This document shows, one piece after another, positions 36,515-45,193 of a stretch of DNA of 64,000 bases. The position numbers and the translations under genes were made by a program. The stretch spans positions 1 to 64,000 of the forward strand of contig JADHMP010000007.1 in NCBI GenBank assembly GCA_016779985.1, written 5' to 3'. This DNA comes from JADHMP01 sp016779985. GTDB lineage: Bacteria; Bacteroidota; Bacteroidia; Flavobacteriales; Flavobacteriaceae. Numbering within the stretch: the first letter of the stretch is position 1; the number at the start of each line of letters is the position of its first letter. The notes beneath the pieces were generated by a model. The model made no database searches. It had not been told where the DNA came from and was given only the letters and a program-made list of their open reading frames with translations.

Positions 36515-37471
36515 GTGACCCCAAATCTATTATGGCTTTTGCTGTTTTATTTTTTTGTTTATCTAAGCCATTCTCAGTGGAGTTTAAAGAGTGATCTCTT
36601 CATCTCTGGAGGGAATGAAATGCACATCGCTTTTTACAAAACATATTTCTTAGGAGGAAAAATTATTACAGCTCGTTCACCAGAAAAGGGTATAGTTTCA
36701 TTTGCAGAAAATTCTAGTTGGGAAAGAATAAATACTACTTCTTATGTAGACGGTATAGTGAGAATTTATCATTCAGGCGATTTTGATTTTCCCACCGGCA
36801 ATGCTTCTATTTTTAGTCCCATAAGTGTAAGAAAAATTGATAATAAGAGGTATTTTCAAATACAATATGTACAAGATTTAAATTTCCAATCGAATCCCCC
36901 TAATGCAGATGAAATAAAAATTTCAAGCCATTTCTGGCTATGGGATTCTCCCAATGCTTTGGGAAGCAGTTTTTTTAGTCTCTATTGGAGTCCTCAGCAC
37001 AAATTATATAATCTGGGACATTTCTCCAAAATAGAATCTTTGAAATTAGGTGTTTTAGAAGACAGAAATTGGAGGCCTTTGGAAAGTCTCCTAGCTCCAA
37101 ATCCATGGCTGGCAAATTCTCCCATTAGCTTTAATCAGGGTCAGCTTCAAACTCACACACCAGTTAATCTAAATCACCAAAGGGCAATAACTTTTGTTTT
37201 TCATCCAGAAAATTTTGATACAATTAATTTTAAAAAATTACCTCTAATCAGCCAAGTGTTGACTCCAAACGAAGATGGTTTAAATGATGAATGGAAAATT
37301 GAAAATTTCTTTTTTGAAAATGATACAGAAATACATGTTTATAACCGCCACGGTAGAGCGGTTTATAGGAGTGTGGGACAGTATGAGATACCCTGGAAAG
37401 GCTACCATTTTATTACAGGAAAAAAATTACCACAAGGTTCATATTTCTATATTCTTTCAAAAGGTTCATAA
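36515..37471 (+). CDS. T9SS-exported protein with gliding-type C-terminal domain
   Basis: This 318-residue protein starts at GTG and has a signal peptide (residues 1-20, ending SHSQ). Its last 80 residues carry the CHU_C/gliding-motility-associated sorting domain, seen as QVLTPNEDGLNDEWKI, IHVYNRHGRAVY and KLPQGSYFYIL. This is the type B signal recognised by the type IX secretion system. The middle is unrecognised but contains FPTGNASIFSPI, a stretch common in such surface proteins. It is followed directly by a PorP/SprF gene, the usual partner, which supports secretion and surface display. Confidence 0.88.
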   Translation: MTPNLLWLLLFYFFVYLSHSQWSLKSDLFISGGNEMHIAFYKTYFLGGKIITARSPEKGIVSFAENSSWERINTTSYVDGIVRIYHSGDFDFPTGNASIFSPISVRKIDNKRYFQIQYVQDLNFQSNPPNADEIKISSHFWLWDSPNALGSSFFSLYWSPQHKLYNLGHFSKIESLKLGVLEDRNWRPLESLLAPNPWLANSPISFNQGQLQTHTPVNLNHQRAITFVFHPENFDTINFKKLPLISQVLTPNEDGLNDEWKIENFFFENDTEIHVYNRHGRAVYRSVGQYEIPWKGYHFITGKKLPQGSYFYILSKGS

Positions 37472-37482
37472 ACAACAAAGGG

Positions 37483-38391
37483 ATGGGTTTATTTAAAATG
37501 GGAATAACTAAAATATTTGGATTGCTAATGCTGCAGCTATTTTGTCTCTCAAGAGCACAAGAGCCCTATATTTTAAGATATGCAGAACAGCAGCAGCAAA
37601 TTTCACCTACCAAAGTTGGAACATATGATCTATCTCAAATGGGTTTCTATCTTGTCACACAATGGATTGGAATTGCAGAGGCTCCAAATGAAAAATGTAT
37701 TTGGTTTAATAAAGTTTACACCACACAAAACTTGAGATGGGGAGGTGTGGTCAGAAACAGAAGTACTTTTATAGAAAATAATACAACCCTTTCAGCTCAA
37801 TTTTCCTACCCCCTACGTATCGGAAAAAGGGCAGAACTTCTCTTAGGATTACAAGGTGAAATAAATTATTATGATTTAAATTTTTCAAGACTAAGGTCTG
37901 TTGACGGTGTTCAAAATGACCCTCTATTACAGCGCGAATCCTACTTTAAGCCCAACGTAGGTATAGGGCTTGCAATTTATCATCAATTAGGGTGGTTTCA
38001 ATTTGCACTTCCAAAACTACTGAATAAAACAAATAGTGAATCCTTTTCAGACATAAGTGTGACTACTAACCCAACATATTTTATTGAATTTGGAAAGCAC
38101 TTCTCGGTTGCTGATCAAGAATCCATTGATCTTCGTTTTCAAATTCATAATCTAATATGGAACAAACCTACTGCACATTTTCAAATAGACTACGGATGGA
38201 GAAATTTAGCAGGCACCCTCGCCGTCAACGATAAAAAAATGATTGGTCTTGGTTTTAGTTTGATGGAAAAAAGAATTTTCACTTTACGCTATGGCTATCA
38301 ATGGAAATTTCATACTAAAAATAGCTTCATGCTAAATCAACATTTATTGGGTTTAGTGATTCGATTCAATTCCCCCCAACAAAAAGCTTAA
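37483..38391 (+). CDS. PorP/SprF family T9SS membrane protein
   Basis: This is a 302-residue outer-membrane protein with a signal peptide ending at about residue 26 (LSRAQEP) and an aromatic, beta-strand-rich body ending in IRF. The pattern with repeated LRFQIHNLIW-like strands and GLGFS fits the PorP/SprF family, whose members accompany type B T9SS substrates and are needed to secrete or anchor them (SprF with SprB). It is 11 bp downstream of a type B substrate gene and 10 bp upstream of the fibre-protein gene, so the three likely form one operon. Confidence 0.88.
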   Translation: MGLFKMGITKIFGLLMLQLFCLSRAQEPYILRYAEQQQQISPTKVGTYDLSQMGFYLVTQWIGIAEAPNEKCIWFNKVYTTQNLRWGGVVRNRSTFIENNTTLSAQFSYPLRIGKRAELLLGLQGEINYYDLNFSRLRSVDGVQNDPLLQRESYFKPNVGIGLAIYHQLGWFQFALPKLLNKTNSESFSDISVTTNPTYFIEFGKHFSVADQESIDLRFQIHNLIWNKPTAHFQIDYGWRNLAGTLAVNDKKMIGLGFSLMEKRIFTLRYGYQWKFHTKNSFMLNQHLLGLVIRFNSPQQKA

Positions 38392-38401
38392 ACAATGCCC
38401 C

Positions 38402-40117
38402 ATGAAAATATTTTACCCCCTAATCTCTTTATCGATTTTATTTAGTTTTTATAACTTAAAATTACATGCTCAAATCAAGATGGGAAAAAACCCAACTCAA
38501 TTTGAGCCCTATGCCCTTTTTGAATTAGAAAGTACAGAAGGAGGTTTATTGATTCCTCGAATGACCCTACAGGAAAGAAACTTAGCTTTCACAAATAAAA
38601 TTCCAAATGGATTACTAATTTTTAATCTTGATAGCAACTGTATTGAAGTTTATCTAAGTCAATTTAATAGTTGGAAATGTATTGGAGATAAAATTTTTGA
38701 ACGAATTGAAAATAAAATTCAGTTGGGTGAAAAAAGTATTGATTTGTCTGATTTTATGGACAATACCGATGACCAAAAGCTGAGCTTAAAAAAAGACACC
38801 TTATTTATAGAAAATGGGGGAATGATTGATCTTTCTCCATACAGAGAAAAGGCTGACAGTGTTTTTGTGTCACATTTCGAACTGTCAAATAATTTCTTAG
38901 AACTCTCTCTTTCAAGAAATCAACAAAATCCCAAACGGGTCGACTTAAGCCCACTTATTTCAAATCCCCAAATAGATTTATTTGAATTGCAAGGCTCAAC
39001 ACTTCTTCTGTCTTTAGCCAATGATCAAAAGGATGCATTCGAGGTTAATTTTAAAACATTACTACAAGAAAAAGCCCCACAACTTGAGTTAGAAAATCAT
39101 GAGCTATCAATATCCGCTTCAAGCAGTATTAATTTAGTGCCCTATTTAGATAATACCGATAGACAGCAGCTTTCACTAAGTGCAATCTCTTCCCAAACTT
39201 TTGCTTTTCAATTGAGTAATAGCGAACCACTTCGATTTACTATCAAAAAACCTCTTTCTGTTTCTGAAATTTCAAAAAATGAATTGACACTTCAAAGCGA
39301 GGCTAGTCCATTTATATCAAAAAATGGCATTACCCACAATATTTCTCCAACATGGGCTTCAGATCATTTTGTTTTTGGAAGTACTAAACTTGACAATATA
39401 TCAAGCACAAAAGCAGATAACAAACGCTTTTATTTCAATAAAATCAAAGGTGCTTTTCGAGCTGGAATGGCAGAAAGCGACCAATGGGACAATAAAAATG
39501 TAGGTACTTATTCCATTGCAATGGGAAGAAATACCATAGCAGACGGCTATCATGCTACTGCTTTTGGATCTAAAACGAAATCTTCAGCATGGTATTCTAC
39601 AACATTGGGTGTTGGCACTGTGGCATCAAGTCGGGCTGAAATTGCCATGGGTAGTTATAATACTGAGTATAATCCAATGGGAAATACGAGTAAGTGGGAG
39701 TCTGAAGATCGCCTTTTAGTTATTGGAAACGGAACAGGGAGTAGCACCTCCAGCAGAAGTGATGCTTTGGTGATGCTCAAAAACGGTGATACAAGAGTGG
39801 CTGGAAATTGGTATGGCCCTGGCTTCATTATTGTCTCTAATAGAAAACAAAAAGCTACTATTCAGAGTCTTGAAGAAAATGATTTAGCTTTTCATAATCT
39901 CCAACCTAAACAATTTTATTTTAAAAATGAGACTCCTAAACGTTTACATTTTGGATTACTGGCTGATGAGGTCAGCGCTTTGTTCCCTAACTTAATTTAT
40001 ATAGATGATAAGGGGAGAACAGCAATTAATTTTATTGAGTTCATCCCACTACTTATACAACAGCTACAAGAACAACAGAAAGAAATCAATTTATTAAAAG
40101 AAAAAATTAAACCTTAG
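38402..40117 (+). CDS. Surface fibre protein with YadA-like head and S74 chaperone
   Basis: This is a 571-residue exported protein. Residues 1-23 are a signal peptide. Residues 40-95 are a module common in Bacteroidetes surface proteins (LLIPRMTLQERN and GLLIFNLDSNC). Residues 110-285 hold shaft-like repeats of the type LDNTDRQQLSLS and IDLSPY. Residues 369-425 carry YadA-like head repeats (YSIAMGRNTIADGYHATAFG). The last ~95 residues form an S74 intramolecular chaperone with the Ser479/Lys484 dyad (spacing +5), seen in phage tail spikes that trimerise and then self-cleave. It has no T9SS sorting domain, so how it reaches the surface is unclear. Confidence 0.82.
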   Translation: MKIFYPLISLSILFSFYNLKLHAQIKMGKNPTQFEPYALFELESTEGGLLIPRMTLQERNLAFTNKIPNGLLIFNLDSNCIEVYLSQFNSWKCIGDKIFERIENKIQLGEKSIDLSDFMDNTDDQKLSLKKDTLFIENGGMIDLSPYREKADSVFVSHFELSNNFLELSLSRNQQNPKRVDLSPLISNPQIDLFELQGSTLLLSLANDQKDAFEVNFKTLLQEKAPQLELENHELSISASSSINLVPYLDNTDRQQLSLSAISSQTFAFQLSNSEPLRFTIKKPLSVSEISKNELTLQSEASPFISKNGITHNISPTWASDHFVFGSTKLDNISSTKADNKRFYFNKIKGAFRAGMAESDQWDNKNVGTYSIAMGRNTIADGYHATAFGSKTKSSAWYSTTLGVGTVASSRAEIAMGSYNTEYNPMGNTSKWESEDRLLVIGNGTGSSTSSRSDALVMLKNGDTRVAGNWYGPGFIIVSNRKQKATIQSLEENDLAFHNLQPKQFYFKNETPKRLHFGLLADEVSALFPNLIYIDDKGRTAINFIEFIPLLIQQLQEQQKEINLLKEKIKP

Positions 40118-40206
40118 ATCATTTTTAAATCTCAGAGTTAGCACTCAAAACTCCACAAAGAAATTCTATTTTGGAATTAAAGACATGATTTAATAAAAAA
40201 ACCAAA

Positions 40207-40240
40207 CCGGCAATTCCAAGGGGATAAGGGGAATTACCGG
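40207..40240. terminator. Hairpin after the fibre operon, possible transcript end
   Basis: CCGGCAATTCC and GGAATTACCGG pair over 11 positions with one mismatch around a 12-base loop, about 90 bp after the fibre-protein stop. It is the strongest fold I noticed in the gap. It lacks a downstream T-run on either strand, so it may instead be a processed RNA 3' end or a protein-binding site. Confidence 0.4.
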
Positions 40241-40348
40241 CCTGATATTTCACATTGTTGAAACCTTTCCTGAGAAAGCTTGAAGGTCAGAGCATGTATA
40301 CTTTGAGTTTTCTCAAAAAATATGTTACTGACTTTTGCAACAACATTT

Positions 40349-40424
40349 TCAACAATCATTTGAAATTAAACAACATTAAAAGTAGGTTAAAATTACTGGG
40401 GTATGTGTTTTTAATGATTGTTGA
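40349..40424. repeat. 12-bp inverted repeat pair
   Basis: TCAACAATCATT at 40349-40360 is repeated as its exact reverse complement, AATGATTGTTGA, at 40413-40424, with 52 bases between. No coding frame lies in the spacer. It may be a regulatory or structural element or a remnant of a small mobile element. Confidence 0.5.
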
Positions 40425-40641
40425 TCATTTTTGAAAATTTCAAATTCAGTCACTCAGTAGCATTTAAAAATATTCTAATCAAGTGAAGGAATTTTTTATA
40501 TCAGATTCAAAGGAACAATCAATACGCAAGAAATAAAGTTTTATTTTTTTTAAAATAACTAACTGTGCTTTTATTGAAATATGTGGTCACAATTTTTGTA
40601 CTACTGAAAAGCATAAACGGAACCTGTTTGTGAGATTTTTC

Positions 40642-41394
40642 TTATAAAGCTATTGTTGTTTTGCGCATTCTCCAGTTCGACATTGCATTATACCTTTTTC
40701 CAATCGTATCAAATCGATTAACTATCCTTCTTTTTTCACTTCCTGTAATTGATAATGAATACTCATCGGCAAGCCACATCAAATGTCCTTTTTTTGGTCC
40801 CTGTTCAATTCGTAATAATTGATTCAGATTAATCCAAAAATGATTTCGGAGTTTAAAAAAATGGGGGATAGCTTCAATTTGAGCTTCTATCCAGCCTATT
40901 GGAATTTCTATATGTATTGCGTTCAAGTCCAATAGATGTAAAATACTGTCATAATCTGAACCTCCTTTTCGTAACAAAAGGGTTTCTTCAAAGGGAATGT
41001 AGTGCTTGTTTGAGGATATTGCAGAAGGGATGCAAATTTTATTTTGAAGCACTTTCTTTTTATTATGTGTATGAAAATAGAGATGAAAAGCTTGATGAAT
41101 TCCTTCTATAATCTCTGCATGAGAATCGTTTGAATTTTCTTTTGCTCTATGGTATTTTTTAGGGATAGAGAGATAAGGCATTTTTACTTCAGGGAGATAA
41201 TGCTGAAGAGAAGGGAAAAAATCAGGCTCAGATCCTTCACAAATCAACAAGAGTATATTTTGATTTTGTGATAAATTGAATTGGGAAAGACTATAAAAAG
41301 GTTGATGCTCAATCATAAAATGAGTAGTATCAGTAATTCTTTTTTGTTTTTCAAAAAAGATAAAAGAAGTGAGCCAAAGGCAAAGAAAATTCAT
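40642..41394 (-). CDS. LytTR-domain DNA-binding protein without receiver
   Basis: This is a 250-residue protein whose residues ~119-232 match the LytTR DNA-binding domain: YIPFEETLLLRKGGSDYDSI, then WIEAQIEAIPHFFKLRNHFW, then INLNQLLRIE. The first ~118 residues are not a receiver domain and I do not recognise them. They begin with a short hydrophobic stretch (residues 1-14) that might be a membrane anchor, or the true start may be Met27 at 41316. It is the last gene of a leftward group with a LytTR response regulator and a LytS-type kinase, so it is probably a regulator tied to that system. Confidence 0.68.
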   Translation of the reverse strand: MNFLCLWLTSFIFFEKQKRITDTTHFMIEHQPFYSLSQFNLSQNQNILLLICEGSEPDFFPSLQHYLPEVKMPYLSIPKKYHRAKENSNDSHAEIIEGIHQAFHLYFHTHNKKKVLQNKICIPSAISSNKHYIPFEETLLLRKGGSDYDSILHLLDLNAIHIEIPIGWIEAQIEAIPHFFKLRNHFWINLNQLLRIEQGPKKGHLMWLADEYSLSITGSEKRRIVNRFDTIGKRYNAMSNWRMRKTTIAL

Positions 41395-41442
41395 AAGTAG
41401 GGAATTTTAAGGGATTCATTAGGGACAGAGTTTTAAAGTAGG

Positions 41443-42201
41443 CTACATTAGTTTTAAAAATTGAACAAGAGCATCCATTCGACGTCTTGAAATGGGTAAT
41501 TTACTACCATCATTTAATTCACAATAATTTCCATTTTTACGACTAATATTTACAATATGGGAAAGGTTTACCATATAGGATTTATGAACTCTAAAGTGTA
41601 TTTATTGATCAAGGGCGGCTTCATATTCACCCAATGATTTTGAGGCTACAAGACGTTGTTTGTTGGTCAAATAAAATTCAGTATAACGTCCAGAGGACTT
41701 ACAGTATAGAATATCTTCATTTTTTACAAAATTTACTTTGTCAATATTAGAAATAGCTACAAACTTAAGAGGACTCCTTCCAATGATAGTTTGTGAAAGA
41801 TTTTGAATTTGTTCTTGAGTGAAAAATTCTTGATTTTCTCTACGCTCCTGCACTCTATTGACTGCTGCTACCAAATCGTCTATTTGAAGGGGTTTAAGCA
41901 AATAATCTACCGCATTGTATCGAAATGCTCTTAGGGCATATTCATCAAACGCGGTAACAAAAATAATTTGAATGAGATAGTAGTTGATCTCTTCTAAAAG
42001 ATCAAAAGCTGTATCTATATCTAGTATAATATCTAAAAATAAAAGATCAGGTTGTTCTTTTTCAATTTCTAAAATAGCTTCATCTTTAGAATACGCTATT
42101 CCAATCACCTCTATAGTTGGGCAATATTTATTTAAAAAATGAGCAAGAAGATCTGCATTGTTCTTTTCATCTTCAATTATAAGTGTTTTAATTTTAGTCA
42201 T
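41443..42201 (-). pseudogene. LytTR response regulator with in-frame stop
   Basis: The receiver domain (residues 1-120) looks intact, with the phospho-acceptor Asp in LLFLDIILD and Lys in YLLKPLQ. The C-terminal LytTR domain begins near residue 150 but is cut by TAA at 41602-41604 after LDQ. In the same frame the sequence continues for 52 clean codons (IHFRVHKSYMVNL and LPISRRRMDALVQF) to TAG at 41443-41445, exactly the rest of a LytTR domain. So one nonsense base change truncates an otherwise perfect gene. It could be recent inactivation, programmed readthrough or a sequence error. The truncated product (199 residues) should not bind DNA normally. Confidence 0.9.
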
Positions 42202-42212
42202 GGTTGTGTTGA

Positions 42213-43094
42213 TTAAGATAATAGTTTTTTTGGGTTTAATATGATTTTTCTTTGGGATTTAAATGGAATTTGGATTACGCTTCGTGTTCCAGCCTCCACT
42301 CCTTTGCGGTTCAAATCTTCCATATAAAAAGACATTTTTTGTTTCTTTAGATAGTTATAAATATCTATTCTTTCGCGAAGGATTTGAGTAGCATAAGATT
42401 TATGTGTTTTTTTATTAGCGTTTCTTTTTTGTGAGGCTTTCCTGCCAATGCCATTGTCTTCAATTATAACTTCAAGAAATCCTGATTTCTCTGTAAAAAA
42501 AATTTCAATTTTCCCACTACCTCTTAATGGTGTAATTCCATGTATGATTGAATTTTCTACAATAGGTTGTAATAACATTGGATTTATGATGTAAATTTCT
42601 TTCGGATTTTTTAAACTATAGTGAAACTTATATTGTATATCTTTATCTAATCGTATTTGTTGCAATTCTACGTAGGTAATGAGATATTCTACTTCATCCT
42701 CTAATGTTATTCCCTCCTTGTCGCCCATCTCTAATGTAAATCGTAGTAGTTTTGATAACATCCCTATGTACCGATTGGATTCTTTTTCTCCTTTTAACAT
42801 CATTAGACTCTGTACGCTGTTTATTGCGTTGTAAATAAAATGAGGATTCATTTGAGCCCGCAAAGAGCGCGCTTCAAGTTCTGCAATATGGCTTTTGTAT
42901 TCTGATTTTACTATATCTGAATTTCGCTGAAAAAAAAGGAAAAAACTAACAACCAGTAAATTGGAAATTAAAAGTGGCAAATAGTCAAAAAAAACGTTAT
43001 ATGAAGTTGTTTCTTCGTGTTCAATAAGACTATTAGAAATAACAAAAATTGTTTTTAATTGCAACTGATCGATAATCTGGGGAAAAATTGCCAC
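42213..43094 (-). CDS. LytS-type sensor histidine kinase, short sensor
   Basis: This is a 293-residue membrane histidine kinase. One clear membrane segment (about residues 39-55) is followed by a short coiled-coil, the His_kinase domain with AQMNPHFIYNAINSVQS near residue 80, and an ATPase domain with IVENSIIHGI and EDNGIGRKAS. The start must be GTG at 43092-43094 or a rarer codon, since a stop lies five codons further up and the next ATG is inside the kinase core. Relatives usually have several membrane segments, so the sensor may be truncated. It is 11 bp upstream of its presumed partner, the interrupted LytTR regulator. Confidence 0.85.
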   Translation of the reverse strand: MAIFPQIIDQLQLKTIFVISNSLIEHEETTSYNVFFDYLPLLISNLLVVSFFLFFQRNSDIVKSEYKSHIAELEARSLRAQMNPHFIYNAINSVQSLMMLKGEKESNRYIGMLSKLLRFTLEMGDKEGITLEDEVEYLITYVELQQIRLDKDIQYKFHYSLKNPKEIYIINPMLLQPIVENSIIHGITPLRGSGKIEIFFTEKSGFLEVIIEDNGIGRKASQKRNANKKTHKSYATQILRERIDIYNYLKKQKMSFYMEDLNRKGVEAGTRSVIQIPFKSQRKIILNPKKLLS

Positions 43095-43172
43095 TATGAA
43101 AACAATTGGTTAATTTGGGGTTTTGATTAAGTTTTATTTCTTTTCAAAACTAAAATACAATAAATAATTTTT

Positions 43173-43505
43173 ATGACCACATATTACAATCCTGAAGACC
43201 TCAAAAAATTCAAAAATATTAGTGATTGGAATCCAGATTTGGGTGCTAAGTTTTTCGAATATTACAATAGTGTTTTTGAAGAAGGTGAACTTTCTGCTCG
43301 AGAAAAATCACTCATTGCTTTAGCAGTGTCACATACGATTCAATGTCCCTACTGCATTGATGCGTACACTCAAGACAGCTTGCAGAAAGGAATTGAAAAA
43401 GAAGAAATGATGGAAGCGCTACACGTCGCAGGTGCCATTCGCGGGGGAGCTAGTTTAGTGCATGGAGTTCAAATGATGAATCTCCATGATAAATTGAGTA
43501 TGTGA
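43173..43505 (+). CDS. Arsenosugar biosynthesis-associated peroxidase-like protein
   Basis: This is a 110-residue AhpD/carboxymuconolactone-decarboxylase-fold protein. The redox pair is Cys58 and Cys61 in IQCPYCIDAYT, preceded by the conserved SHT. Its length and tight linkage (overlapping stop and start) to ArsS identify it as the TIGR04169 type that accompanies arsenosugar radical-SAM genes. AhpD-like proteins act as thiol-dependent peroxidases or reductases; here it may protect or reduce an arsenic intermediate, which is inference. Confidence 0.86.
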   Translation: MTTYYNPEDLKKFKNISDWNPDLGAKFFEYYNSVFEEGELSAREKSLIALAVSHTIQCPYCIDAYTQDSLQKGIEKEEMMEALHVAGAIRGGASLVHGVQMMNLHDKLSM

Positions 43506-44560
43506 TGCCTTTGAAAACGCTACAACGAAAACAACATTTATTTGCTAATCCTCAAAAACAGCTCGCTTTTTTATCAAAGGGTATTTTTGCCTCTGGTCAA
43601 TTGCTTCCTTTTTCAAAACAAATAGAACAGCAACAAAAAGAAGCTTTACGACCAAAAAAACTTGAAACCTTACAACTCAATATTGGGTATAAATGCAATC
43701 AAACTTGTGCCCATTGTCATGTAGACGCTGGTCCCGACCGAAAGGAAATGATGTCTCGTGAAACACTGCAAAACTGCTTAGCATTTATTAAAAAAAATGG
43801 ACTAAAAAAAGTTGATATCACAGGAGGTGCTCCAGAAATGCACCCAGACTTTAGATGGTTTGTGATTGAAGCAAAAAATATTGGGGTTGAAGATCTTATG
43901 GTTCGTTCCAATTTAACCATTATCACCGCGCACAAAAAATATGCTGATTTACCTCAATTTTTCAAAGCAAATCAAGTTCATGTTATTTCATCATTGCCCT
44001 ATTACAAAAAGGGGAAAACTGACCGGCAAAGGGGTTCTGGAGTGTTTGACCAATCAATAATAGCGCTGCAAGCATTGAATGCTGAAGGTTATGGCAAAAC
44101 AGACACTGGACTTGCATTGGATTTGGTTTATAACCCCGCAGGGGCTTATCTGCCTGGAAATCAAAATGCTCTTGAACGTGATTTTAAAAATGCCCTCCGA
44201 AAAGCCTTCCAAATTGAGTTCACTAATTTATTTACAATAACCAACCTGCCTATTAGTCGCTTTCTAGATTTTTTAATCGCTTCAGAAAATTATGAGCGCT
44301 ATATGACTACCTTAGTAGATGCTTTTAACCCTGCTGCTATTTCAGGTTTGATGTGTAGCAATACTCTTTCAGTTCGATGGGACGGTAGTCTCTATGACTG
44401 TGATTTTAATCAAATGTTAGATTTAAAATTAAAAACAACCCAACCACATATTAAAAATATAGATCTTGAAAGCCTTCAAAAAAGAACCATCGCCGTTCAC
44501 CAACATTGCTATGGCTGTACTGCCGGAGCTGGAAGTAGTTGTCAAGGAAGTCTAACGTAG
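43505..44560 (+). CDS. arsS: Arsenosugar biosynthesis radical SAM protein ArsS
   Basis: ArsS is the radical-SAM enzyme that joins a 5'-deoxyadenosyl group to a methylated arsenical, giving a 5'-dimethylarsinoyl adenosine, the first committed arsenosugar intermediate. The 4Fe-4S motif CNQTCAHC lies near residue 63, followed by HVDAGPDRK. The C-terminal Cys-rich tail HCYGCTAGAGSSC is characteristic of the family. I use the ATG at 43505 overlapping the previous stop (TGATG); a GTG one codon earlier is possible. It is the second gene of the arsenosugar operon. Confidence 0.92.
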   Translation: MPLKTLQRKQHLFANPQKQLAFLSKGIFASGQLLPFSKQIEQQQKEALRPKKLETLQLNIGYKCNQTCAHCHVDAGPDRKEMMSRETLQNCLAFIKKNGLKKVDITGGAPEMHPDFRWFVIEAKNIGVEDLMVRSNLTIITAHKKYADLPQFFKANQVHVISSLPYYKKGKTDRQRGSGVFDQSIIALQALNAEGYGKTDTGLALDLVYNPAGAYLPGNQNALERDFKNALRKAFQIEFTNLFTITNLPISRFLDFLIASENYERYMTTLVDAFNPAAISGLMCSNTLSVRWDGSLYDCDFNQMLDLKLKTTQPHIKNIDLESLQKRTIAVHQHCYGCTAGAGSSCQGSLT

Positions 44561-44576
44561 TGGCATTTGTGCAATA

Positions 44577-45191
44577 GTGAACCAACTCATCTTACTTTTT
44601 GCAAAAACAGCTGTCACTGGAAAAGTAAAAACAAGACTAGCCTCTTCAGTAGGAACAAAAATGGCCCTTTGGGTCTATGAACGATTATTGGCAAAAACAA
44701 TATTAGTGCTAAACAATATACCATACGATATTGCTGTATTTTATGATCCTGAGGTTCCTGCTACACTATTTGCCCTGGAAAATGCAAAATTTCATTTCTC
44801 TCAACAAGGGAGTGACCTAGGGGAGCGAATGAATAAGGCTTTTCAATGGGGATTTGATATGGGTTACAAGAAAATTTGTGTTATTGGAACTGATCTTTGG
44901 GAAATAAATTCTGAACTGATTATAAAAGCATTTGATGAGTTGTATAACAATGATTTTGTCTTAGGCCCTGCATCAGACGGTGGATATTATTTATTAGGTA
45001 TGACAAAACCCTTTCCTAAACTTTTTCTCAATATGCCCTGGAGCAGCAACACATTGTTGAACCAATCAAAAGCCATACTATCAGAAGAAAAAGTGAGTCT
45101 GCTTGTAGAAAAAAATGATATCGATACTTTGGACGACCTAGAAGCTAATCCCGCACTTTACAAAGAATATTTAATGTATTTCAAATCATAA
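44577..45191 (+). CDS. TIGR04282 arsenosugar biosynthesis glycosyltransferase-like protein
   Basis: This is a 204-residue DUF2064/CofC-like nucleotidyl- or glycosyltransferase-fold protein. The N-terminal LLFAKTAVTGKVKTRLA matches the nucleotide-binding loop, GTDLWE near residue 100 supplies a metal-binding Asp, and LGPASDGGYYLLG near residue 121 is family-typical. It starts at GTG. Its partner TIGR04283 protein is at 46760. In a proposed pathway it could activate the arsinoyl-ribose phosphate or transfer it; the reaction has not been shown to my knowledge. Confidence 0.87.
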   Translation: MNQLILLFAKTAVTGKVKTRLASSVGTKMALWVYERLLAKTILVLNNIPYDIAVFYDPEVPATLFALENAKFHFSQQGSDLGERMNKAFQWGFDMGYKKICVIGTDLWEINSELIIKAFDELYNNDFVLGPASDGGYYLLGMTKPFPKLFLNMPWSSNTLLNQSKAILSEEKVSLLVEKNDIDTLDDLEANPALYKEYLMYFKS

Positions 45192-45193
45192 AA

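Larger units (their letters stand above)
40118..40641. other. 524-bp intergenic region with inverted repeats
   Basis: I see no convincing gene here. It separates the convergent ends of the fibre operon and the LytTR group. It contains a strong hairpin at 40207-40240 and a 12-bp inverted repeat (40349-40360 and 40413-40424), plus two copies of ACAACATT. It is AT-rich and has no T-run that would make a classic terminator. Confidence 0.6.

Noticed and set aside
40207..40240. Hairpin as a classic rho-independent terminator
   Set aside because: No T-run follows the stem on either strand, so I list it only as a possible transcript end.
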